Assembly (NCBI GenBank): GCA_963971575.1
Contig: OZ020624.1
Span: forward strand, 14,167,249 to 14,231,248
Direction: 5' to 3'
DNA: 64,000 nucleotides
From: Liopterus haemorrhoidalis
Lineage: Eukaryota > Arthropoda > Insecta > Coleoptera > Dytiscidae
Part shown: piece by piece, positions 42,229 through 51,817 of the stretch
Layout of the letters: each line of letters begins with the position of its first letter
Position numbering within the stretch: the stretch's first letter is position 1
Notes under the pieces: model-generated
The model's input: only the letters and a program-made list of their open reading frames with translations
What the model was told of the DNA's origin: nothing
The model's database searches: none
Made by a program: the position numbers and the translations under genes

Positions 42229-43578
42229 TCATGGTTGGTTTAATGCGGACATGCTTATTATTATTGCGTCATCTTGGGAATCTTCTGGTACTATCAACAC
42301 TTCAGATTCTATGTCTATTCCATCGACTGTGAATAGAAGAGTTCTCTTCCCAAGTGCTTCACAACCTCCCTTTCCGAACCCTCGTAGTGTTTGTTTTCTC
42401 GCTACATATTTAATATTTTCCTGCTCAGCGACGTCTTTTCTCAGCGTTACTACGTCACTGCCCAAATCAATGAATCCTATCATTTTTCTTCCATCTATTT
42501 CGACTTCTTTGTATCGTTCATCCTTCAGCTTCTGGTTTACTTGGTCTATCTTGTGTACCCTAGGTTTCCGGTCTTGTGAAGAACCACTGTTTGTTCTTTC
42601 TTGACTGTTCGAGAATGCAGTACATTCCCTAGCGAAATGTCCCTCCGCTTTACACTTAAAACAAGTTTTCTTAGGCACCTGTGTACAATCTCTTGCTAGG
42701 TGTCCATTTTTGTCACATCTGTAACATCTGACTGTTCCTTCAGTCGCTTGAAAATTTTTAGATTCTTTTCTATCACGCGTAAATGTACTTCTCGCTCCGA
42801 CGCTTCTATCCTCATTATTTTTCATAATGGCATCATATTTCTTCACCTTATACACGAAATCTTCTACATCTTTAAATTCACACATGGCCAGGCTTCGGGC
42901 TAGCTCCTTGTCTCCTAACCCTTTTATTATATATTTCAACAAAGATCCTTCGTCCACATTTCCTCGCTGCCCTATAGCTTTCATGGAGTAAACATACATT
43001 TCATAGGTTTCCTCTCGTCCCTTTCTTCTTTGGCTCAGTGCCAAATGCACATCTGCTTGGTCCAACGTGCACGGAAAACTGTATATTAATTTTTCCTTAA
43101 ATTGTTCCCAAGTGGCTACTTCTTCTACGTTGCATTCAAACCATTGCTTTGCAGCTCCCTTCATTTTACAAATAACTCTCGTTAGCAATAAAGGATGACT
43201 CCACCCATACGCATTTGCAATACCCTCGACGCGTTTGACCCACTTTTCAGCAGTCAAATTTGTACTTTTCGCAGGATCAAATTCAGGCAACAGTTGTTCA
43301 GCCAGGTCTTTATGTAACCCGCTATTAAGAGTTTGGTCTAGTACTAAAGAGTTAAAATTTGGAACATACATACTTTGTCGCTCGCGTTGCAGCAGCTCGA
43401 TCTCTCGTTGAAGAAGGTCCCTCTCCTTGCGCTTCAGCTCCATCTCCTTGTCGTCAGCACTCGCAGCTTGGCGATCCGGCTCCAACTGGTCCTGCCTCGT
43501 CGTCGACTGCATCAAAGGAACCGTGTACAGAGGAGATTCTGCACGCTGTACGCCTTCCTGGATGTCCTCCAACTCCAT
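42229..43578 (-). CDS. gag: gag with CCHC knuckles and fused protease domain (39-44 kb element)
   Basis: 449 codons from an ATG at 43578. An N-terminal coiled-coil-like acidic/basic stretch ('MELKRKERDLLQREIELLQR') precedes the capsid-like region 'LLPEFDPAKSTNLTAEKWVK', 'GAAKQWFECNVEEVATWEQF'. Two zinc knuckles: 'CYRCDKNGHLARDC' (near residue 283) and 'CFKCKAEGHFAREC' (near 303). A retropepsin-like domain follows: 'GFIDLGSDVVTLRKDVA' and 'VLIVPEDSQDDAIIISM'. The catalytic triplet reads D-L-G, not D-T-G or D-S-G, which may abolish activity. Confidence 0.85.
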   Translation of the reverse strand: MELEDIQEGVQRAESPLYTVPLMQSTTRQDQLEPDRQAASADDKEMELKRKERDLLQREIELLQRERQSMYVPNFNSLVLDQTLNSGLHKDLAEQLLPEFDPAKSTNLTAEKWVKRVEGIANAYGWSHPLLLTRVICKMKGAAKQWFECNVEEVATWEQFKEKLIYSFPCTLDQADVHLALSQRRKGREETYEMYVYSMKAIGQRGNVDEGSLLKYIIKGLGDKELARSLAMCEFKDVEDFVYKVKKYDAIMKNNEDRSVGARSTFTRDRKESKNFQATEGTVRCYRCDKNGHLARDCTQVPKKTCFKCKAEGHFARECTAFSNSQERTNSGSSQDRKPRVHKIDQVNQKLKDERYKEVEIDGRKMIGFIDLGSDVVTLRKDVAEQENIKYVARKQTLRGFGKGGCEALGKRTLLFTVDGIDIESEVLIVPEDSQDDAIIISMSALNQP

Positions 43579-44040
43579 TTTATCGTAACTCGCACTCTTT
43601 CACGTTCAAATGTTCAAAATGTCAACAAATGTTCGAAAATTTGCCTCTTAGCGAAAATTTCACGCCACCACTGGCCGGTATTTACAACAAATTCAACTGA
43701 TAACCGCCGTCGCACGGAACTATCGCACTTAACAACTGCACGACACGCTCTTATGTACAAGACATTAAGGTCTACTCTCGCAAACTATACGGCAACTATT
43801 CAAAATGGCTCCGACTAGCTCTGTAATTCCCGGTAAAACTACGCGTTTTACACCTCAAATTTTACGAAAATGTCTCAAATTCACAACTCGACAGTTATAA
43901 CACAATTTTCCGACACTCTTGTCCACTATGTTATAGTATTTGTCTACCTTCGTGTTATTGTTTATCGACACACTTGTCCAACAACACCGTTTCACCGTTG
44001 AAACATTTTTTTAAACACTATTTTGAATTTCTTTTCACTG

Positions 44041-44058
44041 TTCATCCCACTTCTGAAC
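44041..44058 (-). promoter_or_regulatory. Primer-binding site, tRNA-Leu type
   Basis: On the minus strand GTTCAGAAGTGGGATGAA follows the 5' LTR, sharing TCAGAAGTGGGAT with the primer sites at 7013, 46176 and 47944. Confidence 0.75.
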
Positions 44059-44299
44059 TATTAGGGCGGCCGGGCACACAAAATAACTTGACAAACAGTT
44101 AATATCATTTATTGAAATAGAAATAATTAATTTACAGAGCTAGACATCCTTAACAGCCATTTTACGTTTTTGTCCAGTTCACTCACTACTCACACATACA
44201 TTCTCAGTTCACACTGCACACTGCACTTAGATTGACACATGCGCACTTCACTCCGCACCATGGGCGTCGTGTTTCTCGACAGTCTGGGGCATAATATCT

Positions 44300-44303
<4 letters not shown>
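44059..44303 (-). repeat. 5' LTR (39-44 kb gypsy element)
   Basis: 245 bp, the same as 39137-39374 apart from a 7-bp tandem duplication and a few substitutions; the terminal CA beside the primer site has become TA. Confidence 0.88.

Positions 44304-44358
<55 letters not shown>
44304..44358. repeat. (TA)n microsatellite
   Basis: Separates the gypsy 5' LTR from the 3' LTR of the next errantivirus-like fragment. Confidence 0.95.
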
Positions 44359-44361
<3 letters not shown>

Positions 44362-45880
44362 ACGTATATGTGTCGCAACCTGTAGAAGATAAGGAAAAAA
44401 TTTTATCCGTTAATTTAATAAAAAAATTTAATATGTTTCAAATTTTATAATTATAACTCTGATTTTTATAAATATCTTTGCAAGTAAGTGCAATAATGTT
44501 TAATTTTATATTTTATTTATTATTAATTTTATATTTACTTTATGTAATTTATTTTAACATACATGTACTTATTTTTAGGCTTTGAGAATGGTTCAGATAG
44601 AACCGAAACTAGTTAGCAAGTAAATAAATCTTTTTAAATATTTGACTAAATTTGCTTTTAATTATCGACCGAAACCCAAGAAAATACCTATATATTTAAT
44701 GAATTTACAGTCTAACATTAGTACTTATATATTATTGTGTTATCTTCTAATGAGTCAAGTTCTGCATTAGTACATGATGAGGTTGTGCTGACTTGGCATG
44801 CTGTCATCGTGTTTCTGGGTTATGTCAGATGGTGAAATATTGTGTAACCCATAAGGGTCCATATAGGACTGGTCCTATAACTCATCCCTCCTTAGAAAGA
44901 AGCCCCCTCTGGAAGAGTGATGTCGATTTCTTCACCTCGGAATTGATCATCTTGTCTTTGGACTCGAATTATTGGTGGATTCCGAAATCGTAGGTAATTT
45001 CTTGATTTGCAGAATTGGAGCCCTTTTACTATCATAAATATTCCGTGGATGGTTGCCGCCAGTATCAGGAACGTTGTCCAGATGTTTGGATCGCGAATGT
45101 TGAATGATGGATGCTTGTTTGGCGTAATTGGATTAATTGAAATATCTTCAAACTTCAGTGGATTAAGATTTATTGAAAAATTTGTTACTTTTGAAGTTTC
45201 CATCATATAGTCCAGTTTGGGTAATATTAATTGTTTTCATTGGCTTCCTTTTATTGTTGAAAAGTTTTGCTTTCTAAATATGATCTCGCAATTATCATCA
45301 TTTTTTATTAAATGAATCCCAATTAGGGATTTAATGCTGGTACTATCGGAGCACTTAAATGTATTTTTTTCTGATTTTGGAAATATTGCCAAATATTTAT
45401 TAGTCTCCGGGATGATTTCAATGTGATTCTGTTTTATGTCTAGTCTTGTATTATGACAACTATTTGAAGTTTGTTGCTTCAATATTTCTTCTTCGCATAT
45501 AACTTGGAAGTGAGCTTGAAATCTAGCTGGACATTGAAATATTCTGTTTCGCACGCACATGTCGGTTAGAGGTATAATTTGATTATTTGATTTTAATAAA
45601 TTCCTCGCATTTGGAATTATTTTGTAATATTTTGAATCATGTTTCGTAGGTATTGAATGTAAATAGTAAAGTTCAAAGTTTGTTTTTAAGTTAATAGGTA
45701 TTGATAAGAAATAAATAATTCCTGTATATTCAATTTTACAATTTACTTTTAATAATGATTCTATTTCTAATATATTTTCTCGTTTTGGCTGAAACGATAA
45801 TTGGGATTTATAAAATTTTGAAATTCATTGTAATTCTTGTAATAATTCGTCCGGTTGTATAAGACTAGGATGTAAGGTCC
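44359..45880 (-). mobile_element. Errantivirus-like fragment: env remnant, polypurine tract and 3' LTR
   Basis: Minus strand: env remnant (45880-44892), polypurine tract AAGGAGGGATG (44893-44883), and an LTR of about 524 bp starting AGTTATAGGACCAG (44882) and ending at the (TA)n tract near 44359. The 5' part stops abruptly at another (TA)n tract (45882-45909). It is a third, more diverged member of the A/B group. Confidence 0.8.
44892..45880 (-). pseudogene. env: Envelope (env) remnant
   Basis: Pieces 45560-45237 ('RIFQCPARFQAHFQVICEEE', 'TNKYLAIFPKSEKNTFKC') and 45206-44892 ('SINLNPLKFEDISINPI', membrane segment 'WTTFLILAATIHGIFMIV', C-terminus 'LPEGASF') align with the C-terminal half of element B Env. 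Upstream, 45880-45561 is homologous but interrupted by stops. The N-terminal half is absent. Confidence 0.8.
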
Positions 45881-45881
45881 T

Positions 45882-45909
45882 TATATATATATATATATAA
45901 ATATATATA
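45882..45909. repeat. (TA)n microsatellite
   Basis: TA-rich run lying exactly between the truncated env and the next LTR. Confidence 0.9.
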
Positions 45910-47706
45910 TGTTAGCATCTAGCCTTCCACGAAGCCCTGTTACGTCACCATAAAATGTTATCTAGATGCAATCCGTAATATGAACCCACTAATGATGACG
46001 ACTCATTAACGATAATGATGACGGCTCATTACACTAATTGGTTTTTATAAAACACACGTAGAATTTGATAGAGAGATCAGATGTATTCTTACGTTGTAAG
46101 AGTGAATACTTAGAATAAAATAGTTTGTGAATAATTTGAGTTTTATTTAAACAATAGATCCCTTATTTGTTTACATCAGAAGTGGGATCGAGTCAACGTT
46201 TCTACTTGTGAATGGGAATCATGCACGTCTTAATAATATTTTGTTATTTTATTGGAGATCTTGCTTTGTTGCATTTTTGCAGTGTTTTGTTTAAATTATT
46301 AATTTGATGATTAAGTGACAAATAGTGAAAGTGAAAAACGCAAGTGATACGTTTCAATTATTGCAAATAATAAGTGATTATGGTGGAACACATTGGTGGA
46401 ACTTCCACCGTGGAAGGAAAACGAAACGTTTGAAAACGTTTTCAGATGAAACACTTTTGCAGGCTATAATTTTTCAGGTATTATTCGTGCTATCAAACTA
46501 GTTACGTCTGGTAAAGCTATTTCCTAATAGAATTTATACTTAGCGATTGACAACAGATTGAGGTGTAGTTAAGACGAAATAGCAAATGTATTGATGAAAA
46601 TGGACAAGCGTTGTTTTATTTAGGGACAGACAACTTACATGTAGGAAAATCTTTAGATGATGATAAAATTGTTCCAGTAATGAAGTAGAAATACAAAAAA
46701 GTTGTGAGAAGGGACGAGCGGTATTCTGTTTATGGACAAATTGTATGAAGGTAATGGTTAGAACATGAGTAAAATGGTAAGAGAAGTTTTATTAGTTTGA
46801 GTATGTAGCAGCGACAGTCACTGAGCTTGTTGAGTACCGCAAGACACACTGGTCGTTTTTGCTTTGTGAAGGCACTGAGTATGAAGAAGCGACAGTCACT
46901 GAGCTTGTTGGGTACTGTAGACAATCTGTAATGAAATAAACTGATGGATAGTTGAGTTGAGAATTGATAGCTTGTCGAGTACCGCAAGACACACTGGTCG
47001 TGTTGAAGGCAGTTGAACGATAAGGGACCGTCTCTGCCAGTTGAGAGCAGTTGAACGGTCAGGTATCGTCTATGTAGGTTAAGACCATGGTCTGTATGTA
47101 GATTGAATGAGGGCCCTCGAATGTGGTGTGGATCTTAAATGGTCAATGGTGTGGATCTTAAATGGTCAATGGTGTGGATCTTAAATGGTCAATGGTGTGG
47201 ATCTTAAATGGTCAATGGTGTGGATCTTAAATGATCAGGGATCTAAAATGGTCAGGGACCTTAAAAGGTCAATGATATTGGACCTTAAATCTTTTCTTTT
47301 TCCTTAAATCTTTTTGAAGACTGTTTCAGACTATTCTAAGGCCTACATGATCATCCCCTGATGTCATCTACCGCATCATCATTTACCATATATTCGTCTG
47401 CAGAAAGGACGTGAGGACACGTCAGGAGCAGGACGGCCGTGTTAGCATCTAGCCTTCCACGAAGCCCTGTTACGTCACCATAAAATGTTATCTAGATGCA
47501 ATCCGTAATATGAACCCACTAATGATGACGACTCATTAACGATAATGATGACGGCTCATTACACTAATTGGTTTTTATAAAACACACGTAGAATTTGATA
47601 GAGAGATCAGATGTATTCTTACGTTGTAAGAGTGAATACTTAGAATAAAATAGTTTGTGAACAATTTGAGTTTTATTTAAACAATAGATCCCTTATTTGT
47701 TTACCA
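45910..47706 (+). mobile_element. LTR retrotransposon, 266-bp LTRs, short non-autonomous copy (family 1, copy 2)
   Basis: LTRs 45910-46175 and 47440-47706 match the family at 6747-10576 (TGTTAGCATCTAGCC start). The primer site 'tcagaagtgggatcgagtc' follows the 5' LTR. The interior is about 1.26 kb with no coding capacity; it lacks the central part of copy 1 including the integrase remnants. The 3' LTR end reads 'tttaccata', and 'tttgtttacca' repeats once more just downstream, suggesting a small duplication at the edge. Confidence 0.88.
46800..47235 (+). repeat. Tandem-repeat zone (family 1, copy 2)
   Basis: Two 'agcgacagtcactgagcttg' units, then 'cagttgaacg' units, then at about 47127-47232 five copies of a 23-bp unit 'gtgtggatcttaaatggtca'. 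Copy 1 has only two of the last unit, so array length differs between copies. Confidence 0.82.
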
Positions 47707-47728
47707 TATATTTATTTATTTGTTTACC

Positions 47729-47730
<2 letters not shown>

Positions 47731-47769
<39 letters not shown>
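47731..47769. repeat. (TA)n microsatellite
   Basis: Separates two LTR elements only about 60 bp apart. Confidence 0.93.
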
Positions 47770-47773
<4 letters not shown>

Positions 47774-50423
47774 AGGGTCAAAACTAGTTCTTGGACCTCC
47801 TTTGTAATATGTTGCGTTAGTAACCATAACATAATAACATATATGTGACAGATTGTAAATAGACGTAGTAATAAACGCTTATATGTGCTTGGATTTGTGT
47901 ATTTTAATTGATATTATCATAAACGCTATAAAGCGTTCTAACATCAGAAGTGGGATGCCTACACCTACAACTAATTTTGGCTAGTTTTTGTTGTTCCATA
48001 CATTAAATATTTTGAAAATGATTGAAAAAAATGAAAATGACAGAAAAATTGTCAGTTGTAAAAACAAATTGAAATGTCAAAAATTGGGTGACAAGAGTTT
48101 TTAAAATGGAAAACACATGTGCTATATTATAATTAAACTGTAAAAAAATAATTAACCCCAAAACGTTGCGTACCCATATTATGGTGAGCCACAGTGATGC
48201 GTAAAAGTTGAAATGTTCTAGAATGACTTTGGATAAAGTACGTTAAAACTAATAGCAAGGGCAGGAAAACATCCTACAAGATGCAAATAAATTTTCCGAT
48301 AACATTGCAAATGTTAAATAAAGAATAAGCTTAAGGTAGTATAGAAATTTAACGCCAAACAATAAGAGAATGATGAGGTATGGTATTTCTAATTTGTTCT
48401 TGATAATTTAGAAATTTTGTATAAAGACTTAACAAGGTAATTCAAAGAGTTTTTGTTGGAGACTATATATATTCCTTGTATGGAATCATATTAGATAAGA
48501 TTATATTTTGCATTGGCAGATGACAGATGACAAATGTCAGATGACAGATGACAAATGACAGATAATAGTAGTTGTCATTTTTATTTTGTAAAACAGTTTT
48601 ACCAAGTTTTTTGTGTAATTTTTCAAAATTTTGAATTAATAAATTACAGAATTATGGTCTCAATAAAAGTGTGTTATTTATTTACGAAATATATTGAAAC
48701 CTGCGCGTATTCTAAATATCACGGGTAGTGACATTTTAAATACGCAAATCGAACAGTTTTATTATTATTATGAGTATGATAAAAAGAAAAGATTTTGTAA
48801 TTTCAGAAAACTAGCTTTTACATAAATGCAAATTTAAAAAAAATGAAATCAAAATGAACTTAAAAATTTTAGTTCTCCCAAGTTCAATAATACAAAAGTA
48901 CTAAGTTAAGTTTTTAACTGATGTGGTAATTGTGGAAACACAGACAAAAATTGACAGCCGAAAGGTGTCAAAGTTGTCTTGTAAGGTGTCAAAGATGTCT
49001 TGCTCTTAGGTCTGTACTAATGGTACATATTGGACGAATGTGCTAATATAAATGACAGATTTTACAATTGATGCACATGCTATGTAATACTAAATGTGAA
49101 CGATGTAATACTGTGCACATTGCTTGCACAGATCTTTTGTTACAGCTATTGCAGGTTTAGAACATATTTTAGAGGCGAGAGATAAATTCATTTAATGTAT
49201 TCTTTGTTCTTTGGAGATCTTCAACCAGGACTAAAACAGTGGGAACCGTAGGGTTCTGCTTAATTTTACTTGTTTTACCAATGCGATTGATAACAGATCA
49301 AGGTGTAATTTACTTGAAATGGCAAATGTAATGATCTGAAGAGAAATAATAATAAAAAAATGTCAGAATGGACGAGCGTTTGTCTATTGACAGACAAATA
49401 GTACGAAGGTAACTAGTTAGATGATGATGATTAAAAGTGACGATGATTAAAGTGGTAAGAGATATATTATTGCTTTGATTAAATAAGAAGGCACGTTGCG
49501 TGTGGGATAATAAGGTACTGAGTAGGAAGCAGCGACAGTCACTGAGCTTGTTGGGTACTGTAGACAACCTGTAATGAAATGAACTGATTGATAGTTGATT
49601 TGAGAATTGATAGCTTGTTGAGTACCGCAAGACACACTGGTCGTTTTTGTTTTATTGGCTCCGGATGGTCAGGGACCTCAAGGAGTTCAGAGGAACTCTG
49701 GATGGTCAGGGACCTCAAGGAGATGTGTTTGTTTTGTTTGACTCTGAATGGTCAGGGACCTCAAGGAGTTCAGAGGAACTCTGGATGGTCAGGGACCTCA
49801 AGGAGATGTGTTTGTTTTGTTTGACTCTGGATGGTCAGGGACCTCAAGGAGTTCAGAGGAACTCTGGATGGTCAGGGACCTCAAGGAGAATTGTTTGTTT
49901 TGTTTGACTCTGGATGGTCAGGGACCTCAAGGAGTTCAGAGGAACTCTGGATGGTCAGGGACCTCAAGGAGTTGTTGGACCTAAAATGGTCGTGTTTGTT
50001 TTGTTGACTCTGGGTGGTCAGGGACCTCAAGGAGTTCAGAGGAACTCTGGATGGTCAGGGACCTCAAAGAGATGTGTTTGTTTTGTTCGACGCTGAATGT
50101 TCAAGGACCTCAAGGAGTTCAGTGAAACTCTGGATGGTCAGGAACCTCAAGGAGACGGGCAAAAGAAACATTATGTTTTTGTTTACTCTGTTTTATTTTG
50201 CAGTTATTAAATTCTGAAGATGCCTCGAGGACGTGGCAAGATCAGGACGGCCGTGTTAGGGTCAAAACTAGTTCTTGGACCTCCTTTGTAATATGTTGCG
50301 TTAGTAACCATAACATAATAACATATATGTGACAGATTGTAAATAGACGTAGTAATAAACGCTTATATGTGCTTGGATTTGTGTATTTTAATTGATATTA
50401 TCATAAACGCTATAAAGCGTTCT

Positions 50424-50427
<4 letters not shown>
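47770..50427 (+). mobile_element. LTR retrotransposon, 174-bp LTRs, non-autonomous (family 2)
   Basis: LTRs 47770-47943 and 50254-50427 appear identical (TGTTAGGGTCAAAAC ... TTCTAACA). The primer site 'tcagaagtgggatgcc' follows. There is no coding sequence; the frames spanning 49588-50217 are read through tandem repeats. Its interior at 48190-48330 matches 8045-8170 of the family 1 element, and 49380-49640 matches family 1's 'cactgagcttgttg' zone, although the LTRs differ. The 3' LTR is preceded by 'aggacggccg' as in family 1. (TA)n on both sides. Confidence 0.88.
49655..50152 (+). repeat. 83-bp tandem repeat array (family 2)
   Basis: About six units of 83 bp (starts near 49657, 49741, 49824, 49907, 50007, 50091), each with two 'ggatggtcagggacctcaag' blocks separated by 'gagttcagaggaactct' and a 'gtgtttgttttgtttga' spacer. 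The units are nearly identical. Confidence 0.92.

Positions 50428-50471
<44 letters not shown>
50428..50471. repeat. (TA)n microsatellite
   Basis: Directly abuts the family 2 3' LTR. Confidence 0.94.
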
Positions 50472-50473
<2 letters not shown>

Positions 50474-51023
50474 GATAGTTGAGAAAAGAAGATATTGTGT
50501 CGATAGTAACCACAATTATTTCATTAAGACCTATATTTCGTTAGCCATTCGCTAACTTTATTCAAGGTCTACAAACAAACATTAAATGCAGTTAGTTATG
50601 TATACATAACCCTAGTTTATATGTTACTTACTGAAATACTTAAGTGAGACACATGGATGTAGAATAACTAATCGTTATGTAAAACGGAACCAAACGCAAA
50701 TAAAAAAACTTCATAGATGAAAACTTTAGAAATTAAACATGTTTAATAACTTGTGATATTTAATGAATCTAAGTCACATTTAAGCAGACGCCATTTTGTT
50801 AGTTTACTAGGTGGCGGAAGTATGAAGTCAAATTAAAGTGTATAGGATAAGCATTTGACTATTAAACGGAAATTAATAACGGCGCAGGCGCAGAAGGTTG
50901 TAATGTAAATTTAAAAAGAAAAGAGAAACGAGCGGGAAACTCATAATACAAATAATTAAGAACATTTAGTAAGAAAGGTTAATATAGACATGGTCATTAT
51001 GTGTAATATCTTCATGATCATCT

Positions 51024-51566
51024 CTAAATTCCATTAGTGACATGAGAATCTTTTATATTTTTAAAAGTAAGTAAAAAAGAATAGATAGAATGCAAATTCT
51101 CAGTGTCAGTTTTAGAATTTAGTGTATGTTCATATTGATTAATGTAGCACATTTCTTTAAAGAATCTACTAGAATCATGGGAAATCCGGTTCAGAATCTT
51201 AGGATTATCGAAATTTACCACATGTTGGGTACTATTAATATGAGCCCCCAAAGTGCATTTCTTGGGGTTAACATCCGCGTCAGAGCGGTGTACAATACGA
51301 TTTTTAAGTTTCTGTATCGTGCTTCCAATATATATTCTGTTACATTGGCATTCTAATTTATAAATACATTTCTTTGTGCTGGTGACATTATATTTAAATT
51401 TTAAAGCAGAATTAAGAGAGGAAAGTTTTAATAACGGTTTATCAGCAACTACTAAGTTCTGCAACTTAAGTACCTTTTTAAGGCTGTTGGACATATGTCC
51501 CAAATATGAGAGCGACCTGTACTTGACAGGCTCTGCCACATATGAAGTCGGATCTACTGATCTCAC
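51024..51566 (-). pseudogene. PLE C-terminal region with GIY-YIG endonuclease
   Basis: 180 codons in another frame, downstream of a broken stretch (51567-51817). 'CIYKLECQCNRIYIGSTIQK' and 'KNRIVHRSDADVNPK' are the GIY-YIG core; 'FKEMCYINQYEHTLNSKTDT' follows as in other PLEs. The frame break from RT makes the copy inactive. Confidence 0.8.
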
Positions 51567-51817
51567 CTGCCCACCCCCAGGACCTACGTCTTGTGTTATA
51601 TCTATATTGAAAAGGATTCTATAACCAATTTTTTCGGGTAAGAGTTTTGTATGAAAATTTCAGCAAGACGTTTTAAATTTTGTTTAAGAAGAGAAATGTC
51701 CGAAATTCTGGTTTCATGGTCTTAAATAGAGCAATTTTATATTTAAGCGTATGAAAAGAAAAGAAATTCAAATATCTACCTGAGTAGGTTTTTTTTAGTG
51801 TACAAATCAAATACAAA

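Larger units (their letters stand above)
39137..44303 (-). mobile_element. Ty3/gypsy-type LTR retrotransposon with tRNA-Leu primer
   Basis: Minus strand: 5' LTR (44303-44059), primer site, gag with zinc knuckles and protease, RT-RNase H, integrase in two pieces, 3' LTR (39374-39137). Ends TG...CA; flanked by (TA)n on both sides. LTRs differ at only a few bases and one 7-bp duplication ('cactgca'), so the insertion is young, yet pol has frame breaks and a stop. There is no env. It is a different lineage from elements A and B (CCHC gag, tRNA-Leu primer). Confidence 0.9.

Noticed and set aside
49588..50217. Overlapping plus-strand frames rich in 'GWSGTSRS' and 'MVRDLKEF'
   Set aside because: All frames stay open because of the 83-bp non-coding tandem repeat; there is no gag or pol similarity.
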